From Micrococcus terreus (lineage in GTDB: Bacteria > Actinomycetota > Actinomycetes > Actinomycetales > Micrococcaceae): a stretch of 64,000 nucleotides of DNA. A program made the translations under genes and the position numbers. The DNA lies in assembly GCF_900116905.1 (NCBI RefSeq), contig NZ_FPCG01000004.1:62001-126000 (forward strand), read 5' to 3'. Of the stretch, positions 42,458-52,491 are shown piece after piece. The notes beneath the pieces are model-generated. The model was not told the origin of the DNA and did not search any database. It was given only the letters and a program-made list of their open reading frames with translations. Each line of letters starts with the position of its first letter. Position 1 is the first letter of the stretch.

Positions 42458-44355
42458 TTGGAGTCCTCCCCGTCCTGGGTGCGGATGGTGTCAGGGCCGG
42501 CGGCGTGGCTGCCGCCGCGGGGGCGGCGGCCGGCCTGATCGGCCTCGGCCGGGCTGAGGGTGGTGGATGAGCCAGGGCGGGAGCTCAGGGCCTCGCCCAC
42601 CGGGGTTCCGGCCAGCTGCTCCTGCCGCTCGGCGCGCCGACGCTCAGCGATGGTCTGGCGGCGCTCGGCCTCCTTGGCGGATCTGGTACTGCGGCGAGCC
42701 GCCTTGCCGCCGCCGTTGGCGCCGGCCCCGTTGGCCGCTGCCGCGGCCCGAGGACGGAAGGCACGGACCTGGCCGGCGCCCTTGTAGAGCGGCTCCACGC
42801 CCAGCAGTGACGGATCCAGTCCGGACCAGCGGTGGCCGCCGCCGAAGAACCGGGTCTGAGCCAGCAGGCGCATCACCGGGTGGGTGAACATGAAGATCAC
42901 GATCAGGTCAGCCACGGCGGTCAGGCCGAGGGTGAAGGCGAAGCCGCGGACGTTGCCCACGGCCACGAAGTAGAGCACGACGGCGGCCAGCAGGTTCACG
43001 GCCTTGGAGGCGGTGATCGTCCGCTTGGCGCGGGCCCAGCCCAGCTCCACGGCCGCCTCCAGGCTCTGTCCGGACCGCAGCTCGTCCTTGATGCGTTCGA
43101 AGTAGACGATGAACGAGTCGGCGGTCAGGCCGATGGCCACGATGATGCCGGCGATGCCGGCCAGCGAGAGTCGGTAGTTGTCCGACCAGCCCAGCAGCAC
43201 GATCGCCAGGTAGGTCAGGACGCCGGCCACCACCAGGGAGGCGATGGTGACCAGTCCCAGCACGCGGTACTGGAAGAAGGAGTAGATCGCCACCAGGATC
43301 AGGCCGATCAGTCCGGCGATCAGGCCCATCCGCAGCTGGTCAGAGCCCAGCGTGGCTGAGATCTGCTGTTCGGACTGGATCTCGAAGCTGATGGGCAGCG
43401 CGCCGTAGCTGAGCTGCTCGGCCAGTCCCTGGGCGGTCAGCTCGGTGAAGCTGCCCGTGATCTGGGCGCGCCCGTCGGTGATGACGGCATTGGACTGCGG
43501 TGCCGTGATGACCGCACCGTCCAGCAGGACCGCGAACTGCTTGCGCGGGTCGCCGTCGGCGAAGGGGGTCAGTCGGGTGGTGACCTCGCGGAACTTCTCG
43601 GTGCCCTCGTTCGTGAAGGACAGGTTGACGGCCCACTGGTTCGTGGAGACGCCGGTCGGAGACTGGGTCATCCCGTAGTCGGCGTCGGCGATCTCGGTGC
43701 CCTTGACCTCCACCGGTCCCAACAGGTACTTGATGGCCGGCATGCCGCGCTCTTCATCGGCAGGCTGGCAGGCCACGGTCCCCTGATCAGCCGGCTTCGG
43801 CTCTCGATTGGGGTTCGCCAGTTCGGCCGCGCAGTCCATGGCCTCGAACTCGGCGGCCAGCTCGGGAGTGATCCAGGCCGGGTCGGAGCCGTTGGCCGGT
43901 TCGCCCTCGGGCTGGGGGAAGTCCTCCAGCGCGGTCCGCTCCTCCTCCGGCACAGGATCACCGCCGGCGATCGAGAGCACGGAGCGGAACTCCATGTCCG
44001 CGGAGGCCTGGATCAGCTGCCGCGTCCGCTCATCGGGGATGCCCGGCAGGGAGACGACGACATTGCTGCCGCCCTGCGTGGCGATCTCTGCCTCGGAGAC
44101 ACCGGAGCCGTCCACGCGCTGACGGATGATCTCCACCGCCTGGCCCAGCTGCTCCTCCGTGGCCTGCTGACCACCACTGACCTGGGGCGCCAGGACCATC
44201 TGCGTGCCGCCCTCCAGATCCAGTGCGAGCTTGGGGACGCCATCGGTCTGGCCGGTGGCCACGCCGACGCCGAGGGCAGCGGTGAGGGCGAGGGTCAGGG
44301 CCAGCAGCCACCACAGGGTGCGCTTGGCCCGGCCTCGAGGGGTCTTGTCAGACAT
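42454..44355 (-). CDS. secD: Preprotein translocase subunit SecD
   Basis: Partner of SecF. The first helix (TLWWLLALTLALTAALGVGV) is followed by a large extracytoplasmic P1 domain of about 300 residues (GLDLEGGTQMVLAPQVSGGQ-type start, QRVDGSGVSEAEIATQGGSN, LPGIPDERTRQLIQASADME), then the five C-terminal helices with AGIAGIIVAIGLTADSFIVY and SGQSLEAAVELGWARAKRTI. It is 633 residues; the cytoplasmic C-terminus adds an Arg/Ala-rich tail of about 90 residues, basic and probably disordered. It begins ATG and is preceded by yajC, the standard sec order. Confidence 0.95.
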   Translation of the reverse strand: MSDKTPRGRAKRTLWWLLALTLALTAALGVGVATGQTDGVPKLALDLEGGTQMVLAPQVSGGQQATEEQLGQAVEIIRQRVDGSGVSEAEIATQGGSNVVVSLPGIPDERTRQLIQASADMEFRSVLSIAGGDPVPEEERTALEDFPQPEGEPANGSDPAWITPELAAEFEAMDCAAELANPNREPKPADQGTVACQPADEERGMPAIKYLLGPVEVKGTEIADADYGMTQSPTGVSTNQWAVNLSFTNEGTEKFREVTTRLTPFADGDPRKQFAVLLDGAVITAPQSNAVITDGRAQITGSFTELTAQGLAEQLSYGALPISFEIQSEQQISATLGSDQLRMGLIAGLIGLILVAIYSFFQYRVLGLVTIASLVVAGVLTYLAIVLLGWSDNYRLSLAGIAGIIVAIGLTADSFIVYFERIKDELRSGQSLEAAVELGWARAKRTITASKAVNLLAAVVLYFVAVGNVRGFAFTLGLTAVADLIVIFMFTHPVMRLLAQTRFFGGGHRWSGLDPSLLGVEPLYKGAGQVRAFRPRAAAAANGAGANGGGKAARRSTRSAKEAERRQTIAERRRAERQEQLAGTPVGEALSSRPGSSTTLSPAEADQAGRRPRGGSHAAGPDTIRTQDGEDSK

Positions 44356-44419
44356 GGAGAGGACGGCTTTCGTTCAGCGGAGGGTCATCAGGCGCCGGGG
44401 TGCCCCGGCCGCAGGGAGG

Positions 44420-44926
44420 TCAGGCCTGGGGGCGACCGGTGTCCGGGCGGGGGTCCTGAGGGTCGATGGGACCGCGGGGGTCGGTGGGGTCACCGGCCGG
44501 GCGCGTCGACTCGCCGTTGAGGTCATAGTCGCTGCCCTGCTCGTAGGCCGGGGCCTCGAAGCCCTCTGCCTGAGCGGCGGCCTCAGTGCTCACCGGATCG
44601 ATGACCTGGCCGATGGCCTGCATGTGCACGGTGGCGGTGTTGCCCGGCGAGAGCTCCAGGACGACCTTGTTCTCCTCCTGGTCCACGGAGACGACACGAC
44701 CGAACAGGCCCATGGAGGTCATCACCTCGACGCCCGGGGCGACGGTGGAGCGCATCTCCTGCTGCTGCTGCTGGACCTTCTTGCTCTTGCGGAACATGAA
44801 GAAGATCATCAGGCCGAACAGCGCCAGCATGACCAGCAGGAACGGATCGAAGCCCGGAGCGGCCTGCTGGCCGTTCTGGGCGAGGACGGAGGCGGTCGGG
44901 GCGAGGTCGAAGACGCTCAGAGGCAT
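44420..44926 (-). CDS. yajC: Preprotein translocase accessory subunit YajC
   Basis: Small subunit of the SecDF-YajC complex. A single membrane helix (PFLLVMLALFGLMIFFMFR, about residues 28-46) is followed by the conserved cytoplasmic part VQQQQQEMRSTVAPGVEVMT, GLFGRVVSVDQEENKVVLEL. At 168 residues it is longer than usual (about 100) because of an acidic, Pro-rich tail. No Shine-Dalgarno site precedes its ATG; TAGACT lies 46 bases upstream. Confidence 0.9.
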   Translation of the reverse strand: MPLSVFDLAPTASVLAQNGQQAAPGFDPFLLVMLALFGLMIFFMFRKSKKVQQQQQEMRSTVAPGVEVMTSMGLFGRVVSVDQEENKVVLELSPGNTATVHMQAIGQVIDPVSTEAAAQAEGFEAPAYEQGSDYDLNGESTRPAGDPTDPRGPIDPQDPRPDTGRPQA

Positions 44927-44971
44927 GAAGGAGACACCACATTCGGGTTCGGGGCACAGGTCAACTGGGTC

Positions 44972-44977
44972 AGTCTA
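44972..44977 (-). promoter_or_regulatory. Candidate -10 box for yajC-secD-secF
   Basis: TAGACT on the minus strand, 46 bases before yajC. A TTGACC hexamer lies downstream of it, out of position to serve as its -35. Confidence 0.3.
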
Positions 44978-45059
44978 GGGGCTGAACCTGTGACTGAGCG
45001 GAACGTGAGCCTGCCGCGTGTGGTCCGAGCCATACGCCGGGCGCTCCCTCGGCCCCAGG

Positions 45060-46175
45060 TCACGGGGAGAAGAGCGTGTCCGTGGGGTCGTCGTCGGGTA
45101 GACCAGAGCCTTCAGCCTCCTGCGCGGCGCCGGCGGCGACCGTCCAGAAGGCGGCCCCGGGAGCCTCGGGCGGGGGCTGGAGTCCCAGGTGCTCCCAGGC
45201 GGCCGGCATGGCGATGCGCCCGCGCGGCGTGCGTCCCAGCAGTCCCTCCCGCACCAGGTACGGCTCGGCGACGGTCTCCACGGTCTCGACCTCCTCGCCC
45301 ACGGCGATGGCCAGGGTGGACAGGCCCACCGGGCCGCCGCCGAACTTGGTGCACAGCGCCTGGAGCACGCCGCGGTCCAGACGATCCAGGCCGCGCGCGT
45401 CCACCTCATACATGTCCAGGGCTGCGGAGGCGGCGCGGGCGTCCACCTGGTCCAGGCCCTTGACCAGAGCCCAGTCCCGCACCCGGCGCAGCAGCCGGTT
45501 GGCGATGCGCGGAGTGCCCCGGGAGCGGGTGGCGATCTCAGCGAACGCCGCCGAATTCAGCGCCAGGTCCAGCAGCAGGGCCGAGCGACGCAGCACCAGC
45601 TCCAGCTCTGCGCTGCTGTAGAACTCCAGGTGACCGGTGAAGCCGAACCGGTCCCTGAGGGGACCCGGCAGCAGACCGGCGCGCGTGGTGGCCCCGACCA
45701 GGGTGAACGGCGGGATCTCCAACGGAATCGAGGTGGCTCCGGCGCCCTTGCCGACCACGATGTCCACGCGGAAGTCCTCCATGGCCATGTAGAGCATCTC
45801 CTCGGCCGGACGGGACATCCGGTGGATCTCATCCAGGAAGAGCACCTCCCCCTCGGTCAGGGAGGAGAGGATGGCGGCCAGGTCACCGGCATGCTGAATG
45901 GCCGGTCCGGAGGAGATGCGCAGGGGCGCGTTCATCTCCGCGGCGATGATCATCGACAGCGTGGTCTTGCCCAGGCCCGGCGGGCCGGAGAGCAGGACGT
46001 GATCGGCGGTCTTGCCGCGCAGGCGGGCGGCCTCCAGGACCAGGGAGAGCTGTTCGCGGACCCGGTGCTGGCCGACGAAGTCGTCCAGGGTCCTGGGGCG
46101 CAGGGCTGCCTCGAGTTCACGCTCCTCGGCCTCGGCGCCGGGGGCGACCATCCGCTCCTCGGGTGACATGGACAC
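45060..46175 (-). CDS. ruvB: Holliday junction branch-migration ATPase RuvB
   Basis: Hexameric DNA motor of the RuvABC resolvasome. Walker A is [16 protein letters not shown], Walker [21 protein letters not shown], and [20 protein letters not shown] carries the sensor and arginine-finger region; the winged-helix domain closes with [17 protein letters not shown]. It is about 371 residues, longer at both ends than E. coli RuvB (acidic Pro-rich tail). The GTG at 46175 is taken as the start; an ATG six bases later is also plausible. Only three bases separate it from ruvA. Confidence 0.97.
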   Translation of the reverse strand: MSMSPEERMVAPGAEAEERELEAALRPRTLDDFVGQHRVREQLSLVLEAARLRGKTADHVLLSGPPGLGKTTLSMIIAAEMNAPLRISSGPAIQHAGDLAAILSSLTEGEVLFLDEIHRMSRPAEEMLYMAMEDFRVDIVVGKGAGATSIPLEIPPFTLVGATTRAGLLPGPLRDRFGFTGHLEFYSSAELELVLRRSALLLDLALNSAAFAEIATRSRGTPRIANRLLRRVRDWALVKGLDQVDARAASAALDMYEVDARGLDRLDRGVLQALCTKFGGGPVGLSTLAIAVGEEVETVETVAEPYLVREGLLGRTPRGRIAMPAAWEHLGLQPPPEAPGAAFWTVAAGAAQEAEGSGLPDDDPTDTLFSP

Positions 46176-46178
46176 CGA

Positions 46179-46817
46179 CTACCGCCCGCTCCGCGCGGTC
46201 TGGCCCTGACCGAGATGCCGCAGCGTGGCGCGCAGGACGGCGCCCACATCCCCGGACTCCTCGAGCTCGGGCTGGTGAGCCAGGGTGGAGGTGACGGCCT
46301 TCTCGGCGTCCTTCTCCGACCAGCCCAGACCCGTGAGGGCCTCGAGCACCTGATCGGTCCAGGACGCCGCAGCGGGGGTGGCCGCGGCAGGGCCGGAGCC
46401 GGACTCCTCCGTACCGGTGGGGACCAGCTTGTCCGCCAGTTCCAGGATCATCCGCCGCGCTCCCTTGGGACCGATGCCGGGGACCTTGGTGAACGCCTTG
46501 TCATCCCCGCCGGATGCGGCCACGCGCACCGCCTCCGGGGTGTGCACCGCCAGCACGGCCAGCCCCAGCCTCGGGCCGATCCCGGAGACGCCCAGCAACA
46601 CCTCGAACACCTCACGCTCATCCGGCGTGCCGAAGCCGTAGAGGGTCAGGGAGTCCTCACGCACCACCAGGGAGGTGTGCACGGTGCCGGTCTCCCCCAG
46701 ACGCAGTCCGGCCAGGGTGTGCGGGGTGGCGTGGACGAGCATCCCCACGCCGGAGACGTTGAGGACGGCCTGATGCAGACCCACATGGTCCACCGTGCCG
46801 GTCAGGGAGGAGATCAC
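46179..46817 (-). CDS. ruvA: Holliday junction branch-migration protein RuvA
   Basis: Binds the four-way junction and tethers RuvB. The three domains are visible: an OB-fold start (ISSLTGTVDHVGLHQAVLNV), the double helix-hairpin-helix centre (LLGVSGIGPRLGLAVLA, FTKVPGIGPKGARRMILELA) and a C-terminal domain (LTGLGWSEKDAEKAVTSTLA) joined by an Ala/Pro-rich linker. The start is GTG at 46817. A LexA-like inverted repeat begins 25 bases upstream, suggesting DNA-damage induction of ruvAB. Confidence 0.96.
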   Translation of the reverse strand: MISSLTGTVDHVGLHQAVLNVSGVGMLVHATPHTLAGLRLGETGTVHTSLVVREDSLTLYGFGTPDEREVFEVLLGVSGIGPRLGLAVLAVHTPEAVRVAASGGDDKAFTKVPGIGPKGARRMILELADKLVPTGTEESGSGPAAATPAAASWTDQVLEALTGLGWSEKDAEKAVTSTLAHQPELEESGDVGAVLRATLRHLGQGQTARSGR

Positions 46818-46841
46818 AGGCAGCTCCGAGCGCGAGAGGAT

Positions 46842-46857
46842 TCGAACACATCTACGA
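46842..46857. promoter_or_regulatory. LexA (SOS) box-like site upstream of ruvA
   Basis: TCGAAC-ACAT-CTACGA, against the actinobacterial SOS box TCGAAC-N4-GTTCGA: one half perfect, the other four of six. It lies between ruvC and ruvA, directly before ruvAB. SOS control of the ruv genes is known in mycobacteria and other bacteria. Confidence 0.6.
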
Positions 46858-46892
46858 GGTACGCGTCCACCCTAGCGCGTGTTCCGGAGCAC

Positions 46893-47600
46893 TCAGGCAC
46901 CGCCACGCCCTCCAGGGCGCCGCCCGCCCGCCGCCTTCTTCTCGGCGGCCAGCCAGGCCTTCTGTGCCGCCGTCATCCCGCCACCCTGACCGCGAGAGGC
47001 GCCGGGCGTCGTCGGGAACCTGGAGGGGCGGGCCGGGCTGGTGAGGGAGGCGGTCTCCAGGCCTCGGCCCATCAGACCCCCGCGCCAGGCATGGGTGATG
47101 GCCAGGGCGATGGCGTCCGCGGCGTCGGCCGGACGGGGCGGGGCGTCCAGGCGCAGGATCCGCGTCACCATGGAGGTGACCTGCTCCTTGCCGGCGTTGC
47201 CGTTGCCGGTCACGGCCGCCTTCACCTCCGAAGGCGTGTGCAGGGCCACCGGGATGCCAGCCCGGGCGGCGGCGGCGATCACGACACCGGAGGCCTGCGC
47301 CGTGCCGACCACCGTGGGCGTGTTGTTCTGGGCGAACACCCGCTCCACGGCCAGGTGGTCCGGCTGATGCAGCTGCAGCATGCGCGTGATGGCGGAGTCG
47401 ATCTCCAGCAGCCGTGCATCCAGGGTGTGGTCCGCCGGGGTGCCCACTACCGTGACGTCCACCAGCGTGGCCGTGCGGCGGGCGGTCACATCCACCACGG
47501 CGATGCCGCAGCGGGTCAGGCCGGGATCGACCCCGATCACCCGCAGTGCGGTGGGCTCACGTCGAGCCGTGCGGTCGCCGACGCCCCCGCCCGTGTCCAC
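46893..47600 (-). CDS. ruvC: Crossover junction endodeoxyribonuclease RuvC
   Basis: Cuts Holliday junctions. RNase H-fold acidic residues appear in [17 protein letters not shown] (Asp), [16 protein letters not shown] (Glu), [20 protein letters not shown] and [16 protein letters not shown] (Asp pair). The catalytic domain ends near residue 170; a basic Gly/Arg-rich tail ([13 protein letters not shown]) of about 60 residues follows and could aid DNA binding. Start uncertain: the GTG at 47600 leaves about 18 extra residues before the fold. Eight bases separate it from yebC. Confidence 0.94.
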   Translation of the reverse strand: MDTGGGVGDRTARREPTALRVIGVDPGLTRCGIAVVDVTARRTATLVDVTVVGTPADHTLDARLLEIDSAITRMLQLHQPDHLAVERVFAQNNTPTVVGTAQASGVVIAAAARAGIPVALHTPSEVKAAVTGNGNAGKEQVTSMVTRILRLDAPPRPADAADAIALAITHAWRGGLMGRGLETASLTSPARPSRFPTTPGASRGQGGGMTAAQKAWLAAEKKAAGGRRPGGRGGA

Positions 47601-47608
47601 GGTCGAGA

Positions 47609-48364
47609 TCAGTCCTCGTCCAGCTGCTCGATGACCTCGGCGGGGATCTCCACGTTGGAATAGACCGACTGGACGTCGTCCAGTTCCTCCAGGGCCTCCT
47701 CCAGACGGATGAACTTCTTGGCTCCGTCCAGGTCCAGCTCGACCTTCATGGAGGCCACGAACTCGGCCTCGTCGGTGTCGTAGTGGATGCCGGCCTCATC
47801 CAGCGCGGCAGCAACGGCCTGAAGGTCGGAGGGGTCGCACAGCACCTCGAAGCTGTCCCCCGACTGCACGACCTCCTCGGCACCGGCGTCCAGCACGGCC
47901 ATCAGGATGTCATCCTCGGTGTTGCCCTCGGCAGGCAGGCGGACCACACCGGTGCGAGCGAACAGGTAGGCCACCGAACCGGGGTCGGCGATCGTGCCGC
48001 CGTTGCGGGTGACGGCCACCCGGACCTCGGAGGCGGCGCGGTTCTTGTTGTCGGTCAGGCACTCCACCATCAGTGCGGAGCCGTTGGGTCCTCGGACCTC
48101 GTACATGATCTCGGTGTAGTCGATGACCTCACCGGTCAGGCCGGCGCCACGCTTGATGGCCCGCTCGATGTTGTCGTTGGGCACCGACTGCTTCTTGGCC
48201 TTGGTGACGGCCAGGTCCAGTGCGGGGTTGCCGGAGAGGTCCGCGCCGCCGACGCGGGCGGCCACTTCGATCCCCTTGATGTACTTGGCGAAGGCCTTGG
48301 CGCGCTTGGCGTCCAGGGCGGCCTTCTTGTGCTTGGTGGTGGCCCACTTGGAATGCCCTGACAT
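47609..48364 (-). CDS. yebC: YebC/PmpR family protein
   Basis: Conserved family associated with transcription control; some members ease ribosome stalling on proline motifs. The 251 residues start [20 protein letters not shown], as in the family, and continue with the three-domain fold ([53 protein letters not shown]). The ATG at 48364 has AGGAG five bases upstream; an upstream in-frame start at 48445 is not supported. It is first in the order yebC-ruvC-ruvA-ruvB. Confidence 0.96.
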   Translation of the reverse strand: MSGHSKWATTKHKKAALDAKRAKAFAKYIKGIEVAARVGGADLSGNPALDLAVTKAKKQSVPNDNIERAIKRGAGLTGEVIDYTEIMYEVRGPNGSALMVECLTDNKNRAASEVRVAVTRNGGTIADPGSVAYLFARTGVVRLPAEGNTEDDILMAVLDAGAEEVVQSGDSFEVLCDPSDLQAVAAALDEAGIHYDTDEAEFVASMKVELDLDGAKKFIRLEEALEELDDVQSVYSNVEIPAEVIEQLDED

Positions 48365-48476
48365 GTGCTCTCCTCTCGAGGCCGAGCCCGTGAGGCGTCC
48401 GGCCGAGTGCTGGTGGTCGTCCGGCTGTGCAGCTGGCGGTGCCACTGCGTCCGGCTCTGCAGAAAGTCCGCGCCCG

Positions 48477-48482
48477 AGTCTA
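48477..48482 (-). promoter_or_regulatory. Candidate -10 box for yebC-ruvC
   Basis: TAGACT on the minus strand, 113 bases before the yebC start, in the region shared with the divergent M3 peptidase gene. No clear -35. Confidence 0.3.
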
Positions 48483-48541
48483 CCGGCCGATCCCGGCGCG
48501 GCACTCCCCTCACCACAGGGAATGTGAAACAGTTGCTGTCC

Positions 48542-50575
48542 ATGACTGTGACTGACCCCGCCCTCGCCGACAATCCGCTGTTGATCCCGTCAGACCTCCC
48601 CTATGGCCTGCCGGACTTCGCGGCTATCCGGGACGAGCACTTCGTGCCAGCCTTCCGCCACGCCGTGGCGCTGCACCGTGAGGAGCTCGAGGCGATCGCC
48701 GCGGACAGCGCCGAGCCCACCTTCGAGAACACCTTCCTGGCACTGGAGCGCTCGGGCCAGCTGCGCCGCTGGGTGGAGATGGTCTTCTACACGCTCGTCC
48801 CTGCGGACGGCACTGAGGCCCGTCAGCAGATCCATGAGGAGCTCGAGCCCGTGCGTTCGGCCCACGAGGACGCGATCTACCTCAACGAACGGCTCTTCGC
48901 GCGCCTTTCGGCCGTGGACCGCACTGCACTGACCGGGGAGGACGCCCGGCTGGCCGAGGTGGTCCTGCAGGAGTTCATCCTGCGCGGAGCCGGCCTGGAC
49001 GCACCGGCCAAGGCCCGACTGGAGCAGATCAACGAGCGCCTGGCGGTGCTCGGTGCCCAGTACAACCGTCGGATGGTCGCCGAGAACGCGGCGCGCGCCG
49101 TCCTGATCACCGACCCCGCCCAGCTGGCCGGACTGAGCGATTCCGACCGCGCCGCCGCGGCGGACGCAGCAGCGGAGGCAGGGCACGACGACGGCCACCT
49201 CCTCACGCTCTCGATGTTCACCTCCCAGCCCTGGCTGGAGCAGCTGGAGGATCGAGACACCCGCCAGCGGGTCCATGAGGCCGCCTGGGTGCGCGGCACC
49301 GAGCCCGGAGAGCACTACGTGCTGGACATCGCCGCCGAGCAGGCCGCGCTGCGCGCGGAGAAGGCTGGACTGCTGGGCTACCCCACCTGGGCGGACTACG
49401 CCCTGCAGGACCGCACCGCCCCGGATCTGCCGGCGGTCCAGGATCTGCTGGGTCGGCTGGTCCCCGCCGCCGCCGCCAACGCCCGACGCGAACGGGAACG
49501 ACTGGAGCAGCTGGCCGGTCACCCGATCCAGCCCTGGGACTGGCCCTACTACTCCGCGCAGGTGGAGCGCGAGGACTACGCCGTGGACGCCGGCGCCCTG
49601 CGGCCCTACTTCGAGCTGGACCGCACCCTGACCCAGGGCGTGTTCGCCGCCGCCACAGCTCTGTACGGCATCACCTTCCGGGAACGCACCGATCTGGCCG
49701 GATACCACCCCGATGTGCGCGTCTGGGAGGTCTTCGACGCCGACGGCACCGGACTGGGACTGTTCCTGGGTGACTTCTACACCCGTCCCACCAAGTCTGG
49801 CGGTGCGTGGATGAACCCCATCCGGGAGCGCTCCACGGAACTGGACGAACGGCCCGTGGTGGTCAACAATCTCAACATCCCCCATCCTCCCGCTGGTGAG
49901 CCCACTCTGCTGACCCTGGACCAGGTGACCACCCTGTTCCATGAGTTCGGCCATGCCCTGCACGGGCTGCTGGCGGAGGCCCGCTATGCCACGCTCTCCG
50001 GCACCTCGGTCCCCCGGGACTTCGTGGAGTTCCCCTCGCAGGTCAACGAGATGTGGATCCAGTGGCCGCAGATCGTCCAGGCCTACGCCCGTCACGTGGA
50101 CACCGGAGAGCCGTTGGATCCTGCGGCGCTGGAGTCGCTCCAGGCCGCCTCGCTCTGGGGCGAGGGCTTCTCCACCACCGAGTACCTGGGTGCGGCCGTC
50201 CTGGACCTGGCCTGGCACGCGCTGCGCCCCGGCGAGACGGTGGCGGACCCGCTGGCGTTCGAGGCCGAGCAGCTCACGGCGGCCGGCTTGGACCCGCAGC
50301 TGGTGGCGCCGCGCTACCGCTCCAGCTACTTCAAGCACATCTTCTCCGGCGGATACGCGGCGGGCTACTACTCCTACATCTGGTCCGAGGTGATGGACGC
50401 GGACACCGTGCAGTGGTTCCAGGAGAACGGCGGGCTGACCCGGGAGAACGGCGACCGCTTCCGGACCGAGCTGCTGGCTCGGGGCAACACGCGGGACCCC
50501 ATGGAGTCCTACCGTGCCTTCCGTGGGCGGGACCCGGAGCCGCAGCCGCTGCTGGTGCGGCGCGGGCTGGCCTGA
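48542..50575 (+). CDS. M3 family metallopeptidase (peptidyl-dipeptidase Dcp type)
   Basis: Zinc peptidase of 677 residues that cleaves short peptides, probably cytoplasmic as there is no signal peptide. The active site is in [20 protein letters not shown] (HExxH) with the third ligand Glu in [18 protein letters not shown]. Other family stretches are [20 protein letters not shown] and [20 protein letters not shown] near the C-terminus. The ATG at 48542 is chosen because the upstream continuation has no homologous appearance; ribosome site weak. The stop lies one base before the stop of the convergent hydrolase gene. Confidence 0.93.
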   Translation: MTVTDPALADNPLLIPSDLPYGLPDFAAIRDEHFVPAFRHAVALHREELEAIAADSAEPTFENTFLALERSGQLRRWVEMVFYTLVPADGTEARQQIHEELEPVRSAHEDAIYLNERLFARLSAVDRTALTGEDARLAEVVLQEFILRGAGLDAPAKARLEQINERLAVLGAQYNRRMVAENAARAVLITDPAQLAGLSDSDRAAAADAAAEAGHDDGHLLTLSMFTSQPWLEQLEDRDTRQRVHEAAWVRGTEPGEHYVLDIAAEQAALRAEKAGLLGYPTWADYALQDRTAPDLPAVQDLLGRLVPAAAANARRERERLEQLAGHPIQPWDWPYYSAQVEREDYAVDAGALRPYFELDRTLTQGVFAAATALYGITFRERTDLAGYHPDVRVWEVFDADGTGLGLFLGDFYTRPTKSGGAWMNPIRERSTELDERPVVVNNLNIPHPPAGEPTLLTLDQVTTLFHEFGHALHGLLAEARYATLSGTSVPRDFVEFPSQVNEMWIQWPQIVQAYARHVDTGEPLDPAALESLQAASLWGEGFSTTEYLGAAVLDLAWHALRPGETVADPLAFEAEQLTAAGLDPQLVAPRYRSSYFKHIFSGGYAAGYYSYIWSEVMDADTVQWFQENGGLTRENGDRFRTELLARGNTRDPMESYRAFRGRDPEPQPLLVRRGLA

Positions 50576-50576
50576 G

Positions 50577-51899
50577 TCAGGACGTCAGCTGCGGCACCCC
50601 GGGCCGGGGCGAGGTGAGCACGGCGGAGAGCCAGATGCTCACCGCCCGGTGCCACTTCTCCGGGTCCACGTTCCATTCCCGCGTGTGCCGGGCCTGACGG
50701 AACCGGACGAAGGAGACCAGCTGAGGTGCCTTGGCGGCCAGTTCGACGGAGGGGCCCAGAGGCACGAAGTCGTCGTCCTCGGAGTGCAGGATCAGGGTGG
50801 GCACGCGCAGCTGCTCAGCGCGTGCCACCCAGTTCATCGCCTTCAGGTCCACCGGCGCGGCCAGACCGGTGGCCCACCGCCCGGCCTTGTTGGACATCAG
50901 CCACTGCCCGAGCCTGCCGGACGCCTCCGGCAGGCGGTTGGCCTTGGCCTGGTGGGCCAACACGTCGATCCAGTTGATGACCGGCCCGTCCAGCACCATG
51001 GCGGCCACCGCGGTGGCGGCCAGCTCGGAGCGGTCCACCAGCTGCAGGCAGACGGCCCCGCCCATGGACCAGCCGAACAGGACCACCTCGGTGGCCCCCT
51101 GGTCCAGGGCATAGGCCACCGCGGCCTCCACGTCCTGCCATTCAGTGGTGCCGAGGCCGTACCGTCCGTCCGGCGCGGCCGGGGCATCACCGTCGTTGCG
51201 GTAGGAGATCATCAGCGAGGTCATGCCCAGGGACCGCGCCGTGCTCACCGCGCGGATCCCCTCGGTGCGCTTGGTGCCCCGCCCGTGAACCATCACCGCC
51301 CAGGCGCCCTCGCCGGGCCGTCGTCGGGAGCCGTCCTTGAGCGGCTCCGGGCGCACCAGCCAGGCCGGGGCGGAGCCGTTCTCCACCGGGATCTTCACGT
51401 CCTCGGTCTCATACCCCGCCGCGCGCGGATCGGGGTAGACGAATCCGGTCCACCGTCCCCGCACCGCGCGGGTGATGTCTCCGGAGTAGACCTGCTCCAC
51501 CTGGCGCTGCACGGTGCCGTCCCGCGGGTCGAACGAGGTCACCGCGCCGATCCGTGCCACGGAGGCACCGCCGTCGAACACCAGGGAGTAGGTGCCGGGC
51601 ACCGTGGTCTCCTCCGTGGCCGGCAGGATGATCTCCTGACCGGTCTCACCGTCCACCACCGCCAGGATCTCCAGATCCTCCGCCGGGGTCTTGACCGGGG
51701 TCACCACGGTGCGCGCGAACACGCCGGCCAGACCGGAGACAGCCCCGGCCGCCAGGGACCCGGCCACCACGCCGGCGCCGGCGGCCAAGGAGGACCACTT
51801 CACGGTGGGGGCCGCCTTCTGCACTCCCCTGCCGATCCGCTGGGTCACAGCGGCACGGAGCGGGGACAGTCCGGAGGAGGTGGCGGCGCGCGAGCTCAT
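50577..51899 (-). CDS. Alpha/beta hydrolase with N-terminal membrane segment
   Basis: A 440-residue protein of unknown substrate. The N-terminal region holds a hydrophobic Gly/Ala-rich stretch (WSSLAAGAGVVAGSLAAGAV, about 36-55) that may anchor it or export it. A beta-rich region of about 100 residues follows, then the alpha/beta hydrolase fold with the nucleophile Ser in LFGWSMGGAVCLQL, the Asp in ILHSEDDDFVPLG and the His in RHTREWN. The arrangement is that of serine esterases/peptidases. The ATG start has GGAGC only one base away and GACAAT five bases further upstream, so ribosome loading is atypical. It converges with the M3 peptidase gene with almost no gap. Confidence 0.82.
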   Translation of the reverse strand: MSSRAATSSGLSPLRAAVTQRIGRGVQKAAPTVKWSSLAAGAGVVAGSLAAGAVSGLAGVFARTVVTPVKTPAEDLEILAVVDGETGQEIILPATEETTVPGTYSLVFDGGASVARIGAVTSFDPRDGTVQRQVEQVYSGDITRAVRGRWTGFVYPDPRAAGYETEDVKIPVENGSAPAWLVRPEPLKDGSRRRPGEGAWAVMVHGRGTKRTEGIRAVSTARSLGMTSLMISYRNDGDAPAAPDGRYGLGTTEWQDVEAAVAYALDQGATEVVLFGWSMGGAVCLQLVDRSELAATAVAAMVLDGPVINWIDVLAHQAKANRLPEASGRLGQWLMSNKAGRWATGLAAPVDLKAMNWVARAEQLRVPTLILHSEDDDFVPLGPSVELAAKAPQLVSFVRFRQARHTREWNVDPEKWHRAVSIWLSAVLTSPRPGVPQLTS

Positions 51900-51999
51900 G
51901 CTCCATTGTCACCACCGACCTGCCCACCCCGTCCACTCGGCGGGTCCGGCGTGGCGCAGGGCTCGGAATGGCTGCCCTGTCCGTGGTGTTATGGGGGGT

Positions 52000-52491
52000 G
52001 TGAGCGATCATCAGAGTCCCCAGTCCCCAGACCAGCCGGCCACCGCCACGGACCACCACGACGACGGCCCCTCGCCTCAGGTGGGGCAGGTCACCGATGA
52101 CCAGTGGCGCGAGCGTCTCACCCCGGAGGAGTTCCATGTGCTGCGCCAGGCCGGCACCGAGCGCCCCTACACCGGCGAGTACTGGGACACCCACACCGAA
52201 GGCGTCTACTCCTGCCGGGCCTGCGGCACCGAGCTGTTCCGGTCCCAGCAGAAGTTCGACTCGCACTGCGGGTGGCCGTCCTTCTTCGCCCCCCTGGCCG
52301 AGGACCGGGTGGAGTACATCCGAGACATGAGCATGGGCATGGAGCGGATCGAGGTGCGCTGCCGAAGCTGCGGCTCGCACATGGGACATGTCTTCCAGGG
52401 CGAGGGCTATGACACCCCCACCGATCTGCGGTACTGCATCAACTCGATCTCCCTGACCCTGCAGCCCGCCGACCCTGCAGCGGGCGCATGA
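52000..52491 (+). CDS. msrB: Peptide-methionine (R)-S-oxide reductase MsrB
   Basis: Repairs methionine-R-sulfoxide in proteins. The 163 residues include a polar N-terminal extension of about 28 residues and the catalytic domain: WRERLTPEEFHVLRQAGTER, zinc-binding CRACGTELF and CRSCGSHMGHVF, and the catalytic Cys in LRYCINSISL. The GTG at 52000 is used; an ATG nine bases upstream is also in frame. The next gene starts inside its stop (ATGA). It is divergent from the hydrolase gene. Confidence 0.94.
   Translation: MSDHQSPQSPDQPATATDHHDDGPSPQVGQVTDDQWRERLTPEEFHVLRQAGTERPYTGEYWDTHTEGVYSCRACGTELFRSQQKFDSHCGWPSFFAPLAEDRVEYIRDMSMGMERIEVRCRSCGSHMGHVFQGEGYDTPTDLRYCINSISLTLQPADPAAGA
52055..52076. repeat. 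Exact 22-base repeat, copy 2
   Basis: Identical to 842-863. Here it encodes part of the low-complexity N-terminal extension of msrB (DHHDDGPSP region) on the plus strand. Confidence 0.4.

Noticed and set aside
51900-51925. GACAAT five bases before the ATG of the alpha/beta hydrolase as another leaderless start
   Set aside because: Spacing is shorter than in metK and rarA and GGAG is also present; not strong enough to list as a promoter.
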